NCBI GenBank assembly: GCA_005281725.1
Contig: SSBO01000012.1
Span: 9,213,099 to 9,277,098 of the forward strand
Length of the DNA stretch: 64,000 bases
Direction: 5' to 3'
Source of the DNA: Wuchereria bancrofti
Taxonomy: Eukaryota > Nematoda > Chromadorea > Rhabditida > Onchocercidae
Position 1 is the stretch's first letter. Every line of letters starts with the position of its first letter. This document shows positions 20,781 through 34,186 of the stretch, piece after piece. Position numbers and translations under genes: made by a program. The notes under the pieces are model-generated. The model had not been told where the DNA came from and searched no databases. It saw only the letters and a program-made list of their open reading frames with translations.

Positions 20781-23700
20781 GAAAACCATAAATGTGAACA
20801 AGAAAAATAAAACTTTTAAAAGTGTTTCGTTTGCTAAAGATAAAAGATGACAGAATAGGATTCAATTTGAGAAAATAATAAAATGAAATGAGAGTAAAAA
20901 AGCGTAGAACGAAATAAGAAGCTGGAATTTTTTCATTTTCAAATTCTACTTCTTTTTTAATAAAATTATTTTTGAAATTTATTTTCCTCATTAGTTCAAA
21001 TAAACAAATTCAAATAGACAATTAACAATTTTAGAACATTCATTTTGGCAATAAAAAGTCATTTTTTTACCTTTCCTGTGAAAGTATGAAAACGAAAAAT
21101 TTTTAAAAGGCACCTCAATTAATTCTATGATTGATCCATGTGATAATAGCACATATTTATTGGTGATATTTTAAGCCTAATCATAACATAGTTTAAGTTT
21201 TAGTGTCATTGTAATCTTCGCATTTATGATAAAAAAAATTTTTCAAATATTCTATTTTCTTCTTCCACTCTCATTTCTATTTTATATTTTCCTTTTTCTT
21301 TTTCTCGCTTATATGCTTATCAGTTTTTACGATAATCATTTTCAAAATATTTAAATCTGATTCTAAACTTATTGAAATAATCAGTTTCTTGCCTACTTTT
21401 TTTAATCTTTTTAAATTATTTTATCAATATTTACTTATTATTTGTGTTAATAAGCAAAAGGTATGACAGTCGTTGTCATCATAAAATATGAAAGAAAATT
21501 GTTTTGAATGACAAATTGATCGAATTCATTATTAATGAATGATATCATAGTTTGGAAGAGTTTTTCGCGCAAACTTTATCATTAAAATATCGATTTGTTT
21601 TTATATTTAAAAAAAAGAAATGAAAAATATGTACCATTTGTATAAATTTTATTTTTTTATGATGATATTTTAGATTGCTGAAATAGAATGAACAATAAAA
21701 TGTCTAGGATAAGGCAAATGAATCATGCTGTAACTTCCTTTCTGATTACTAAAATGATATTAGGTATCTTTTTTACTGATACGATTTTTCTCCAAATTTT
21801 TTTTCTTCCTTCTTTCTCCAATTTCTTTTCTCTTCTCATTTTTTTCTTTTTTTTTACTTTCTGATTAATTGAAATTTGTTTAAATGAATTGGTAAAAAAA
21901 TTTGTTTGACGAGCAAAATATTTTGCATTTCATAAAATATAAAATTTTATGCTTTTTTTTACAAAAATGATTACATATGAACAATTTTGCTGACAACAAT
22001 TTCAGCAGGAAAAAAAAATAATTGAACAAATTAACAAAACTAATTTTAACCATTATTGTTTTTCTCTAATTTACAGTTGATTATATAGCTCAAATAAATA
22101 GTTCAAAATTTATTTGACTGAAATTTCTTCTTTTTTCTTCCCTTTTCACTTTTTCTTTGTAAGAATAAAAAGAAAATTTACATAAAATAAATTATTGCTG
22201 GAAAATTTAACCAAATACTTTACAATGATAATGTATGCATTGTGAAGAAAATCATTCTTTTCCTTTCGTTTTTTTGGTTTTCACAAATTTATGAACATAT
22301 TTATTCTTCACGGATATTTTCATTTTTGTTATGCACACATTTTTATACATTAAAATTTATCATCAAAGAAAAGGGAAAAAAGGAAAGAAAAAGAAAAAAA
22401 AGAAAGAAACAAGGAAATAAATCAACTATTTGTGGTGAAGTAATGTGTAAAAAAAAGTGAGAATAATGCGTTAATTGCAAGTTAAATCAATTTTATTAAA
22501 CTTAATTTTTCATAAAACCATTAGGAAGGAGAAAAAGACTTCACGGAAAATTTTTATCCTATCTTTTATATGTTTACAAAATTTAAAAATGTTCTTTCAT
22601 GATAGAAATGATAAATTTATTGACATATGATTTTTAAGAAAAATGTACGATTACTAAATAAATAAGTAAATAAATGAAGCAAATGAATGTAATGAATAAA
22701 ATAAAATTAATAAATGAATGGGTAAATAAAAACAGATAAAGAATTAAAGAAATTAATTAATTTAACAAATAACAAATTTCCTTCATTCATTTCATCAGTT
22801 GGGTACAAAACGAAAAGAAAAAAAAAATGGCTGCAATATATAATCATAATTTTAATAACTAAGTTTAATTAAATTCCATATGCAAAACTAGGGATTAATA
22901 ATCACCATTTTCGATACAGCAAGTAACACTTGTCATAACTGAAAACTATCACATTATTTCCCATTTAATGCAATCATAATGATATTTCATTTTCGTAATT
23001 TCACTTTAATCCATTTCGTTCCATAAATGTAAAGAATATTTTAAACTTCCATGCTACAAAAGTATTTTTCAAAGTTTCATTATTTCGATCGAGTGATTAC
23101 AGTAATATTCAATATTGTATCAATGATTTTATAGCAGTAAAAAGCATGTTTAAATCAAATATTACAACTATTTCTATTTTTGCAAATTTATCAAAAATAT
23201 TCATTTTTTACAAAAAAAAAAATATCATTTCTTTACAGTGATATGAAAGAAATGAGTTTAACGCTGAATATAAATGAAAATTATCAGTCCATTAAATTAT
23301 GAGATAACTGAAATTGATCAAAATGATTTTCAATGAGAAGTAAAACATTGTTACTCGAACAATTACGATATTTTATGATTTGTCAATATTTTTTTATGTA
23401 TTAACAAATCATTAATATTTTTAATAGGAATAGGTTCTCAGTTTATGGTTTGTTATAAATAAGAATAATTAATCAATGAATTTTATCACCTAATTCATCT
23501 AATCATTTATTTTTTTTGCTTGTTTATTTGTTGTTTTTTCTTTTGATTTCATCATTCCTTTTGCACAAAACTAAATGTTTAAACTTTTATTATTTCATTA
23601 TTTCTTTATTAAGTTTTGCTAATTATTTTTTCACTCACCTTATTGACATTTTCTTGTTTTTTTTTTTCATTAATTATTCAAATATCATATCTTTTTTGAA

Positions 23701-24850
23701 ATCGTAAGCTTAATTCGGAATGAACTTGATGTGGAATAAATATTACAATGACTTTGATTGGATTACAGATACTATTATTGTTTAATGCCTTTCCCTTTTT
23801 TTTTTTATTTCTACCGAATGTCTGTTCCAGTAAGTGCTAATAATTTCCTGATATGTATATCTGATTTATATATTTAGTCGCACAATAATTTGCTTCTAAT
23901 TACTTTTGAATCTTTGTTTTCTACTTTTTTTAAGGCATAATAAATTGTTTGCTTTTTTTTTGCAGGAATTTTCAACTATCCATATTCAAGCTTAAATTGA
24001 TAACAAGCACTGATAGCACAAACAAATAATGCATTTACAGGCTCGTTTTTTCTTTTTTATTTTTTTCATCTTGTATTTTTGATCTTTTCGCAAAATCGAA
24101 CCAATTTTTTTTCTCATTTTTTCGTTTTAAAAATTGAAACAGTCGTATGTATGTATGTGTGTGTGTGAAAATAATAGAAATTTATTTAAAAAGGAAACTT
24201 TTTCGTGCTAATTTCTTCAGATTTCCTTTACAAATAAAAAACTGAAAATAGCTATGTTTCAAAATTTTCCTACCTTCTATTTAGAAAAAAAATTATTTTC
24301 CCAAAACAATTTATTCTTTTTTTTGTTTTCTGTTTTTTTTTTTGCTGAAAACTTCAGACCAAGCAGTATTACAGTTTGCTGAATCAATATGTCATGAATT
24401 GGTGTTATTAATTAAAATTTATAATTTATCGTTTTTCTTTCCTTTTTACGATTTCTAATTTAACTTAATATTTAAATTTAGTTTTATAACAGAAAGCATT
24501 TATTTTGTTATTATATAGTCCCAACTCTAAGTGTATTCACGTTTTTTTTTAAATTTCATTTTTTTTTCCGCTATATGAATAATTTCCGAACAAAATATGT
24601 AACACAAAAATGAATCCTGTATTTATAAAAATTTTGATTACTAAAAGTTAGGAAAAAATGCGGAAGAAAAATAAAGGTCAAAAGATGTGAAGCTCAAATG
24701 CTTATAATTTCATTTATAACGTAATCTTATTAGACTTACGTGCTTTAAATGATGTAAAATTAGCATTACTTGTAATACAATGTGATAATTTCAATCATTT
24801 AGCATTTCATATCGATGATGCATTGTTGATTTAAGCGACCATATACGATG

Positions 24851-24891
24851 ATACTGATAAGCTATCATTATGGTTAGCTTGTTATCAGTAT
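24851..24891. repeat. Imperfect inverted repeat with 3-base bulge
   Basis: ATACTGATAAGCTA (24851-24864) pairs with TAGCTT plus ATCAGTAT (24875-24891), with a GTT bulge on the right arm and a 10-base loop. It is too short for a typical miRNA precursor, and no transposon ends are visible around it. Confidence 0.4.
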
Positions 24892-26465
24892 ATAAGAATG
24901 GAATATTAAAGCATTTCAAAATTATTCCATACGTAAAATAATGTATCTTAAAGAAACGATTTGTTCATATTTATTTTTTTTCCTTTTCTTTCTTTCTTCC
25001 CTTTTTTTCTCAGTAATTATTAAAATGTTATGTTAGTTGAAAGAAATGGGAAAAGTATTAGTGATAGAAATATGATGGAATGAAAAGAATTGAAGAAATG
25101 ATGTAAGCCTATATTCATTTTCATATTTAGCCTAAATCATTCCTTCTTTTCCATTCCTTTTTCTTACCTTTTGCCATTCCTTATTCATTTCCATTTCATT
25201 TTTGCTTCATTTTCAATTCAATTTAGCTTTCCTAAAATTTATGTACCCGAAAAATAACTTTTTGATCAAAAAGTGAATAAAATCTACACAGCTGTTGCTT
25301 TTTACTTTTTTTCTTTTTTTTTTTTTTAATAACACAATTTATCAATAACAATTCCACCTGTCGTATCATCCATTGTTTTTAGTTGCTAGATTTTCTCTTC
25401 CTTTTCCACCCTAAATTAAATCATCTTTTTCGCTTCTTATCATTTATCAGTCATGATTTGTTAAATGAGTTTTATTTATTTATAAATTTTTTTTTCGAAA
25501 TATTTAAAATAATATTACAAAATGCTAAAGTTATTGCGGTGTAATCATTGATTAAATATTTATTAATTATTTTATGTGATAGTTTTTTACAGGAAAATAA
25601 TGGAAAGAATTTTTGAATTAAGAAATCAGAATAATAACTACGCATATGGTAATTATGGGACAGTTTCAAATCGTGGAAATATGAAATTATTGGTAAGGTG
25701 ACATTTTTCTTGTTTCATCTCAAATTTTTATCATTTAGCAAAATATTAGCAAATATTATTCATCAACAAAATATTAAAGGCAAAAAAAGACTAATTAACA
25801 AAAATATTGAAAAAAAATTTTGATTTTGTTACTTTTCCAAGCTTTCAATTATTTACGACACATATTTTAAAAATTTTTAATCAATTTTATGTTTTAAAAC
25901 AAAAAAAAACAAATTTGGTGGTACTTTTTTCTTCTTTTTTTATGATTTAATAGCATAAATGAAATTAATGCAAATTTCAAGTTTCATACTTTAATGATTA
26001 TGAGTATTTTCTAAGAGAAATAAAATAAAAAATAACTAATAGCACACAAAATCGATGCATATTATTAAAGCTTTATTAATTAACTCTTATTTTAATCCCC
26101 AGCAATTCCTATAATTTTCCTTTTTGTGGTATATTTTAATTATTGTTGAGTTGTTTTTGATTCAAAAAGAAAATCATTCCCACATGCATAAGCACTTTTG
26201 CTATTTTCAAATATTCAATATTTTTCAAACTGTTTAAACATTCATTCTCAACTTTTCAGATAATTGTATGAAGAAGAAAGGAAAAAAAAATTTTGGTGTA
26301 AATTCTTTTTCTTTGAGGTTAGAAAAAAACTAATCATTTATTATAAGTTCATCTAAATGTTTATTTTTAATTTTTTTTCATCTATTCTCAACTAATTTCT
26401 TAACAACACGCTTACATCGTCTTTTTTTGTACTTTGCCGTATGTTTTATTTCATTTCGATGAAAG

Positions 26466-26520
26466 AAAGAGAGAGAAAGAGAGAGAGAGGCAGAGGGAGG
26501 GAAAGAGAAAGAGTAGAAAA
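26466..26520. repeat. GA-rich simple sequence
   Basis: An imperfect run of GAAAGA, GAGAGA and GAGGGA units. No gene context. Confidence 0.75.
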
Positions 26521-27366
26521 AGGTAATCATCATAATATGACCAGATAAAATCTATTAAGTAATTGTATTATTATCATATAACAATATTAAGTACTATTAT
26601 CAATAAGCATTATTTTAGTCATTAGTTTCATTAATTGTTATCGTTCTATTCTTGCTTTTCTTTTTTTCTTAAATTATTATTATCTTTATAAAGTATTCAT
26701 GATATGCATCAATTATGAAATGCTATTTTTATTTTTTATTTTAAAATTTGAGTTTCTTTTTTTGCATCGTTTTTCTTTTTTTTTGTTTTGCTTAAACTAT
26801 GAAGCGAAAGCATAAGATAACATTACCACATGTTAAATAATTCCTACTGAAAATTAAAAAAAAATCGATTCAATCAATAGAAATATGGCGAATTAACTAT
26901 TAAATATGAAAAGTAATAGTAAAGAAAACTTAAAAATATTTGAGAAAGCATTGATCGTATAATTTATAAATAACATACCCTTCAAATAATAGGCATATAG
27001 TGATAATACGTTTGCTGTTGAGCAACCCGTGAAATATATGATTGTGAAATTGCTGCTTTGTCATATTTAATATATCTTCAAGCATATTTTAATAACAATA
27101 TTTTTCACTTATCAATGATTAATTTGAAAATATTTAGAGAAGTAGACATTTTTTCATTATAAAGTTTTACTAATAAAAATTACAACTATGAAATATTTCA
27201 ATATTTTTCATTTTAAAAATTTTCGCAAAAATATGATTTAATTATCAATCTGAAATATTTGAATATGATTTGTAGACCACTTCAAATGAATAAAATTTAA
27301 TCATTTTTTGTGCAAATTTCTTTTCTATGGTATAATAATATATCTTTTAGCAAAAAAAAAAAATTA

Positions 27367-27675
27367 TATTTAATATATGGATAAAAGTTTTTTGAAAATT
27401 TCATTTAATTTTTGTTGTTTCATTTTTTTTATTACAGCTAGAAATTTAATCGTTTCTTTTGGTACTTGAAAAATTTGCGCTAATTTTATTCAATTACATT
27501 AGTCGTTTTANNNNNNNNNNNNNNNNNNNNNTATTTAATATATGGATAAAAGTTTTTTGAAAATTTCATTTAATTTTTGTTGTTTCATTTTTTTTATTAC
27601 AGCTAGAAATTTAATCGTTTCTTTTGGTACTTGAAAAATTTGCGCTAATTTTATTCAATTACATTAGTCGTTTTA
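27367..27675. repeat. 144-bp duplication around 21 Ns: 27367-27510 and 27532-27675
   Basis: The 144 bases before a run of 21 N (27511-27531) reappear directly after it. This is the only junction of this kind with more than one N. The likely cause is unmerged contig ends with a nominal gap. Confidence 0.85.
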
Positions 27676-28727
27676 TAATTTTTTTGATTTTATGGCTTTT
27701 TTTATGGCAATGACAATGTATCTTTTAATTGCTTAAAATCATCACTTAAAATAAGAATTAAAATGAGGAATTTCATTTGCTTTAATATAATGAGAGTCAA
27801 TATATTTAACATAAAATTGTATTTTATCAAAGTCACATATTGTCCAAATCATGGTTCATTGTTCTCTAAGTTATCGAAGCGTTAGCAAAATGCATCAAAT
27901 TAAAATAAACAATTTACTATCTTTCATTTAATTTCATTCTTATATATTTGTATTAAATTACAATTGAAATTGTGTTATTCCTTTTTTTTCTATTCCAAAC
28001 TGAATTAAATTTGAAATTTTGCTAATAAATTAAATGATTAGGTAGTTGAATAATTTCATCATTGACTAACAACAGAATAATATTTTATTATTTGTAGTAA
28101 TAGTTGTATTAACAACGGATTCAGTCGTTTATGTGTAAGTAGCTGTGGATGAATTAATAATGATTCATAGACTGATGCACTTTGAGAATCGTAGTTATAT
28201 GCGTGGTAATAATCATTATATCAAGTAAAATCATTATTGTCAATTATTAATTAAATGAATTTGTTGCTTCAAGTGATGTTGTAACAGGTTAAATACCTGT
28301 TTTCCTTTTAATTACACGCATATACTTGTTTGTTTAATCAATGATGGGTTATTTCACACCTCACGCAATAATACATGAACCTTTTTATTGAAGTCTTTTT
28401 CATGAAAATGTAACATCTTTTCACTTTTTCCTTTTCTTTTCATTCATAAATGTGTTTAATATATAAACAAATAAATATACAAGTAAAAAAATATATATAT
28501 TTCTACAATATTCATGTTTATATATATGAATGTCAATTCAATAACATTTAGTGTTTCATAATTTTTTCTTTTTCACAATACTAATAAGTAACCTTTAATT
28601 GTAAAAAGTATTTTTATCACAATAGCAAATGTAATAATGAGAAATAAAAATAAAGAAAATACGATTAAATTATTGTAGTGATAATTAAGATTAATCATGA
28701 ATTAATCATGACATAAATATTTTATTA

Positions 28728-28800
28728 TTATTGTTATAATTACTATAATTATAATTATTATCGTTATTATTATTATTATCATTATTGGTATTATTATTTT
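28728..28800. repeat. ATT/ATC triplet tract
   Basis: An imperfect ATT repeat with ATC and GTT interruptions in AT-rich DNA. Confidence 0.7.
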
Positions 28801-31625
28801 ATTGTTGCACTAAGCCAAAATTTAAAGGTTATCATGAAACAAAACATTCATCTATGCGTATTGTAACAGATTGAAGTAGGAAATAAATTATACTGTAATT
28901 TTTTATTTGTATCCTAATTGTATCCTAATTTAATTTTTTCGATATTTATACTAAAATGCAAATGAAACAATTTCATTCGAATTAGCACCATGTCTAATTC
29001 ATTTTACAACGAAAAAAGTGGAACAGAAAATTAGACACCAACAATGTAAAGCAATATTTTTTGGAAAAATCGATTAAGTAATTATTACTACATCGTGTTA
29101 CTAGGACTAAATTGAAATAGGAAAATTTCATTTAAATTTCAAAAATATAAAAATAAAAATTTACATTTTTTTTTCTTTCATCTATTATGTACATTGTTTT
29201 TCACTAAATTTTGCATTTTCCTCCTTTTTCTTCATCTCCTAAACTAATTTATACGATAAAATACTCTATTTATATTTTTCAGGTTGGTCATTTTAATCAT
29301 CAAAAAATTGACAAACTTTTAGAAATTGTTATTGTTCCATTTTATTTCATTTTTTTCCATTGCGCTGCTTCTTTTTTTTTTTTTTTTTGATGCATTTATG
29401 TCTAAAAAAAATTGCCATCATAAGATCAATTCCTCTTTTTTTTCATTTTATATAATTTGTTTTTATTCTAAAATTTTTTCAATTGTTCACATTTCTTTCT
29501 TTTCTTTTCTTCTTTTTTTTCTACCTTTTCATTTTCTTTTTTCATTTCTGTTTTAAAATTATTTCGCTCATGCAGTCATTTCCTAGCCTTCAATTTCTTT
29601 CATTTATATAAATTTTATTATCTAAAATTTATTTTACAATTTTTTTTTTATTTTTGTTTTTTGCAATGATTTCATTTTGCTACAATTGATTAAGTGTTGA
29701 AAGTTTTTCATTTTTAATAAATTTTAAAATTTGTTCATAACATATTCATTAATAGTAAGAATTAAAAAAAACGAAAAAATAATTAAAAGGAATAAATAGT
29801 GAAAACCATGATTATCTTAAACAATTGTAAATTAATGTTTCATTTCATTTCTTTTCTTTTTTTTCTAAGATTCTTTTTTGATTATATTTCAAAATTTTTT
29901 AATTAAATAAGATAATGAGGAAGAATGAGGAGAGAGGGTGGGGAAGAGGGATAGAGAGGGAATATTTGTATGAATGAATTGGAATGTATGCAATTGATCG
30001 TTTGAAGTATAAAGGCTTCTTTATTAGGCTACATAATTGTTGAGGACATATTTAAACCAGTTTTACGGAACTGTAATTCCACATTTCTGAATATTCTCAT
30101 GCTTTTTATGTTTAATGAAGAACTATGTTATAATATAAAGACTCTATCATTCTATTTTAACTTTTCCGTTACATAATTTTTCTTTTTTACAACAATTATA
30201 TGCAAATAAGCGCAAATATTTGAAATACTAAAAAAAGTTATACCATTGTAAAATATCTTGGAATTGAAATGAAAATGATCAAAAATATGATAATAAAAGT
30301 ATCTAATTTTTACAATCACAAAAATAATCAAAATTTAATCATTCAACACAGCATATTTATTCATGCATGAATAAATGCGCATTTGTTAATCATGATCATT
30401 TATCAGTTGCTGATAATGAATTTAGTTTATTGTTACATTAAAACAATAACATCAGAAAAATTCTAATTTTATGATTTCATAGAAACGACAATATGGCAGC
30501 AATTCTGATATTAATAATTCCGCAGAAATGGTATTGTACTTCTGTTTAATGGCCCTCAAAAATAGTTCATTCATCCTTTTGCCTTCCTTTATTCTTATCA
30601 TTTCCCTATTTATTTCATAAAGTATGTAATTTTTTTTTTTTGCATTAAAAATTTTTACAGCATAATTTATAATTTCATTATTTATAAATATCATTTTTAG
30701 TTAATTTATCATTTAACGAAGAATGAATGATAGATATTTTTTTGAAAAATTCAATTACTTGCATTCAAATATCTTTTAGTATATTCCAAAATCAAAAATA
30801 TTAGCGCTTTTTTTCCAGTCAAATCGGTATTATTCGAAAAACAAGAGAAAATGAACTGTTAATGGTATGCTTGAAAATAAGAAAAAACAAATAAATAAAC
30901 AAACTAATATGCAAATTGAATAAAATTAAATTTTCCTTTACGCCATCTTCCAATTTTATCCATTTTTTTAGATTTGTAAAGAAAAAGTTTCTTTTTTTAA
31001 AAAAATTGACTTTCATTACAATAATGGAAATAAAATGTGCATATAAAAATTTTTGTAGATTAAATTTTCGTTCCTTTACTAGCATCATAATTTATTATGA
31101 AAGTTTACTTTAGTAAATAATGCATTTTTGCAATGAAATTTGAAAAATTTTTTTCAAAACTACTAAATTATTTCCTTTAGGATTTTCTTACTTTTTTCCT
31201 TTTTTTGCTTGATAAAAGAGAATGAAATAATTTAGAGAAAAAAAATGATAGAAATAAAAAAATGCAAAATATTCCAGGTTAAAAGGAAGCTCGTAATTCA
31301 AAATTTCACCATCCATATTTATCGTCAAACCCATTCAATTTTATCAAATTTTTTTTTTGTTTCATTCATTCAAACTTTATTCATTAAATTTCTTTTGGCA
31401 CATAACTTTAAGTTAAATCACAGTAATAAAATTTTCCCATTTTATTAAAGAAAAAATTGAAAAAAAATTTAATAAACTTAATAAAAAGTTAGTGTCATCT
31501 CTTTCTTTTTTTCTTCTCTTCTTACTCATTTAGTTTTTTTTTTTTAATTTGAATATCGTAGAATCTTTTAAACTGTATTATACATGCTTTGAAATAATAA
31601 CCTCATTGATACAATTAAAAAAAAA

Positions 31626-32205
<580 letters not shown>

Positions 32206-32661
32206 ATTGGTTGTTATGCAATTAGGAAAGTGAACAAGCATCATGCGTGCTGCATTTTACTCGAAAAGCGGATTATTTGAGTGTTATATTTTAATATTGC
32301 TTATATATACATATTTGAGAAGAGAGAGAGAAAAAAAAAGAGGAATATTTACTAGTTTATTTTAACTTTTTGACTTCTCACTTAATAAAAATTTTATTAT
32401 TTTTGCAGTTTAGAATGAACGGTTTCTTTCTTTTTTTATTCCTTTTATCGAAGCGCATGAGAAGGAAGTAATTTGATTTATCTCTCAAAGGATAGAACAG
32501 ATTTAACGATGAAAGTCATTAGTGACCTAACATGCGTCTCAATCAGGTTGACCAGTTAAACAGTTAGTAAATAAGTTTGAAAAATTAATGCTTCGATATA
32601 CGATACACGATCAAATAACAATATCATCAAATCTCGAAAGTACCCATAACTATTTCAAGCT

Positions 32662-32741
32662 GAATGACCTGATGGTATTGATTAATATTTCAGATTAAAT
32701 GACCTAATGATACCGATTGGTACTTCAGACTAGATGACTGA
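32662..32741. repeat. Diverged 35-bp tandem repeat, about 2.3 copies
   Basis: ATGACCT recurs at 32664 and 32699, and ATGAC at 32734, exactly 35 bases apart. The rest of the unit (ATG, GATT, TTCAGA at fixed offsets) is shared with several substitutions. A 35-base period is not a multiple of three, so the unit is not coding as a repeat. Confidence 0.65.
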
Positions 32742-33103
32742 CCAAACCAATGCTCATTATGAGATGCTTCATTCGTCGGATTCTTTTACTCAGCAAAATT
32801 ATTCTATCAAATAGAGATCATTGAAGATTTTTCTTTTTGTCTGCTTAATTTATCTTTCTGTCATTTCGAGGAACAGGTAAAAGGAATTAACATTACCTGT
32901 CATACTGAAGGTCTTCAAGCACAATTAAAAAAAAGCAATCGCTCAATTTTTATCATTGCTTCGATTCAGTCTTCTTTCTCTCACGATAATAATATATAAA
33001 TTATACTATCCATTATTAACAATGGATATAAATTTGCAATTTTCGTATCGTATCACCTTTCCTTTCTCTCTCTCTCTCCTTCTTTCATTTTTTTTCTTTT
33101 CAG

Positions 33104-33156
33104 GAAAAAGAAAGGAAGAGTAGGAGAAGAAGGATAAGTGTCGTGTTCGGATTCAA
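33104..33156 (+). other. Candidate 53-bp exon with strong splice signals
   Basis: A long CT-rich tract ends in TTTTCAG at 33103, and a consensus donor GTGAGT starts at 33157. Only one frame is open across the exon, reading EKERKSRRRRISVVFGF. It could be an internal exon, a 5' UTR exon, or chance. No partner exon was identified. Confidence 0.2.
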
Positions 33157-34186
33157 GTGAGTGACCTCCAAAAACGGAAATGCATTACCCCTCCTGAGAA
33201 TTATCATTGTCACTTCATCTGTTATTCATCCAATACTTTTTCTTCTTTCATTTTCTTCAAAAATAAAAGATGAATTATTTCAAATTTTAGTCTTTGTCTT
33301 TTTTCTTCTTTCTATTCTTTACATATTTTTGTTAAAGAATAAAAAAAGCAATTATAACAATGTAGTATTAAAATATGTATGGATTGAATTTTATTTCATC
33401 TAAAAATTTTCACCCAAAAAAAAATTCCTTTTAAAATTTACATTTACAGAAATTTTTGAAATTTTAAAAATTAAGAAAAAAAGAGAAACAAAGGAAAATG
33501 CTATAAAACAAAAACCAGTTAACATTACAAATTTGCGCCGATACGAATGATGCGGAATATTTGCACATCAACCATTGTGCAACTTATTGTTGCATTACTC
33601 GACATTCAGTAGTACAAGCGCTATCGGAAAATTTTCTCTCCTTTTTTTTCCTTCTTTACTCTTTTTTATTTCTCCTTCTCTCTTCATTTCCCGCTCTTTT
33701 TCTCTCGTAATCATTATTCATTTCTTATTCATATTAATTCATATTAGTTAAAACTTAATATTTCATTGAAAATACTGCTCCATTGCAACTTATAAATGGA
33801 AGGAATCATTTAAATCATGCAAGGAAAAAAAATTTCAAAACAAACGCAAAAATTATTTTAAAATCACAATAAATTAATCAATGATTTTATTTTTATTTAT
33901 TTATTTTTTTGTTCCAACAGTATTTTTTTATAAATTTTTTTAAATAAATAAAAATGGATGAAAAATTTTGAAATGCACACATATTATTTTATACTTTCAA
34001 AAGATTACAATAATTTAAAATTAAGAAAACTGCAACTTAATCCTGACAATTCTATGTATATATGAAATGAGCATTTTAAAAAATAGTATTTAAAAAAGAG
34101 AAAAAACTTTCTTTTCCCCGCCCATACCAGTAATATAATCATAAGCATAAATGAATAAAGCAAAATGATTGTAATAGAAAGTATTG

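Larger units (their letters stand above)
13827..31620. other. Long AT-rich gene-poor stretch
   Basis: About 18 kb of A/T-rich sequence with many T and A homopolymers. Frames in it encode F/I/L/K/N-rich chains without domains. Simple repeats: ATT/AAT tract 15009-15110, CAA-type tract 16061-16160, GA-rich tracts 20738-20780 and 26466-26520, ATT tract 28728-28800. Higher-complexity islands at 15160-15280, 17240-17600 and 19230-19440 are listed separately, as are the 48-bp repeat near 18360 and the duplication at 27367-27675. I see no complete gene on either strand. Confidence 0.55.
32206..34186. other. Intergenic or intronic stretch with a candidate exon and a 35-bp tandem repeat
   Basis: Bases 32400-33210 are of higher complexity than their flanks. 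They hold a 35-bp tandem repeat (32662-32741) and a splice-flanked candidate exon (33104-33156), both listed separately. The remainder is AT-rich, with a CT-rich tract at 33060-33095 that serves as the polypyrimidine tract of that exon. No complete gene is visible. Confidence 0.5.
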
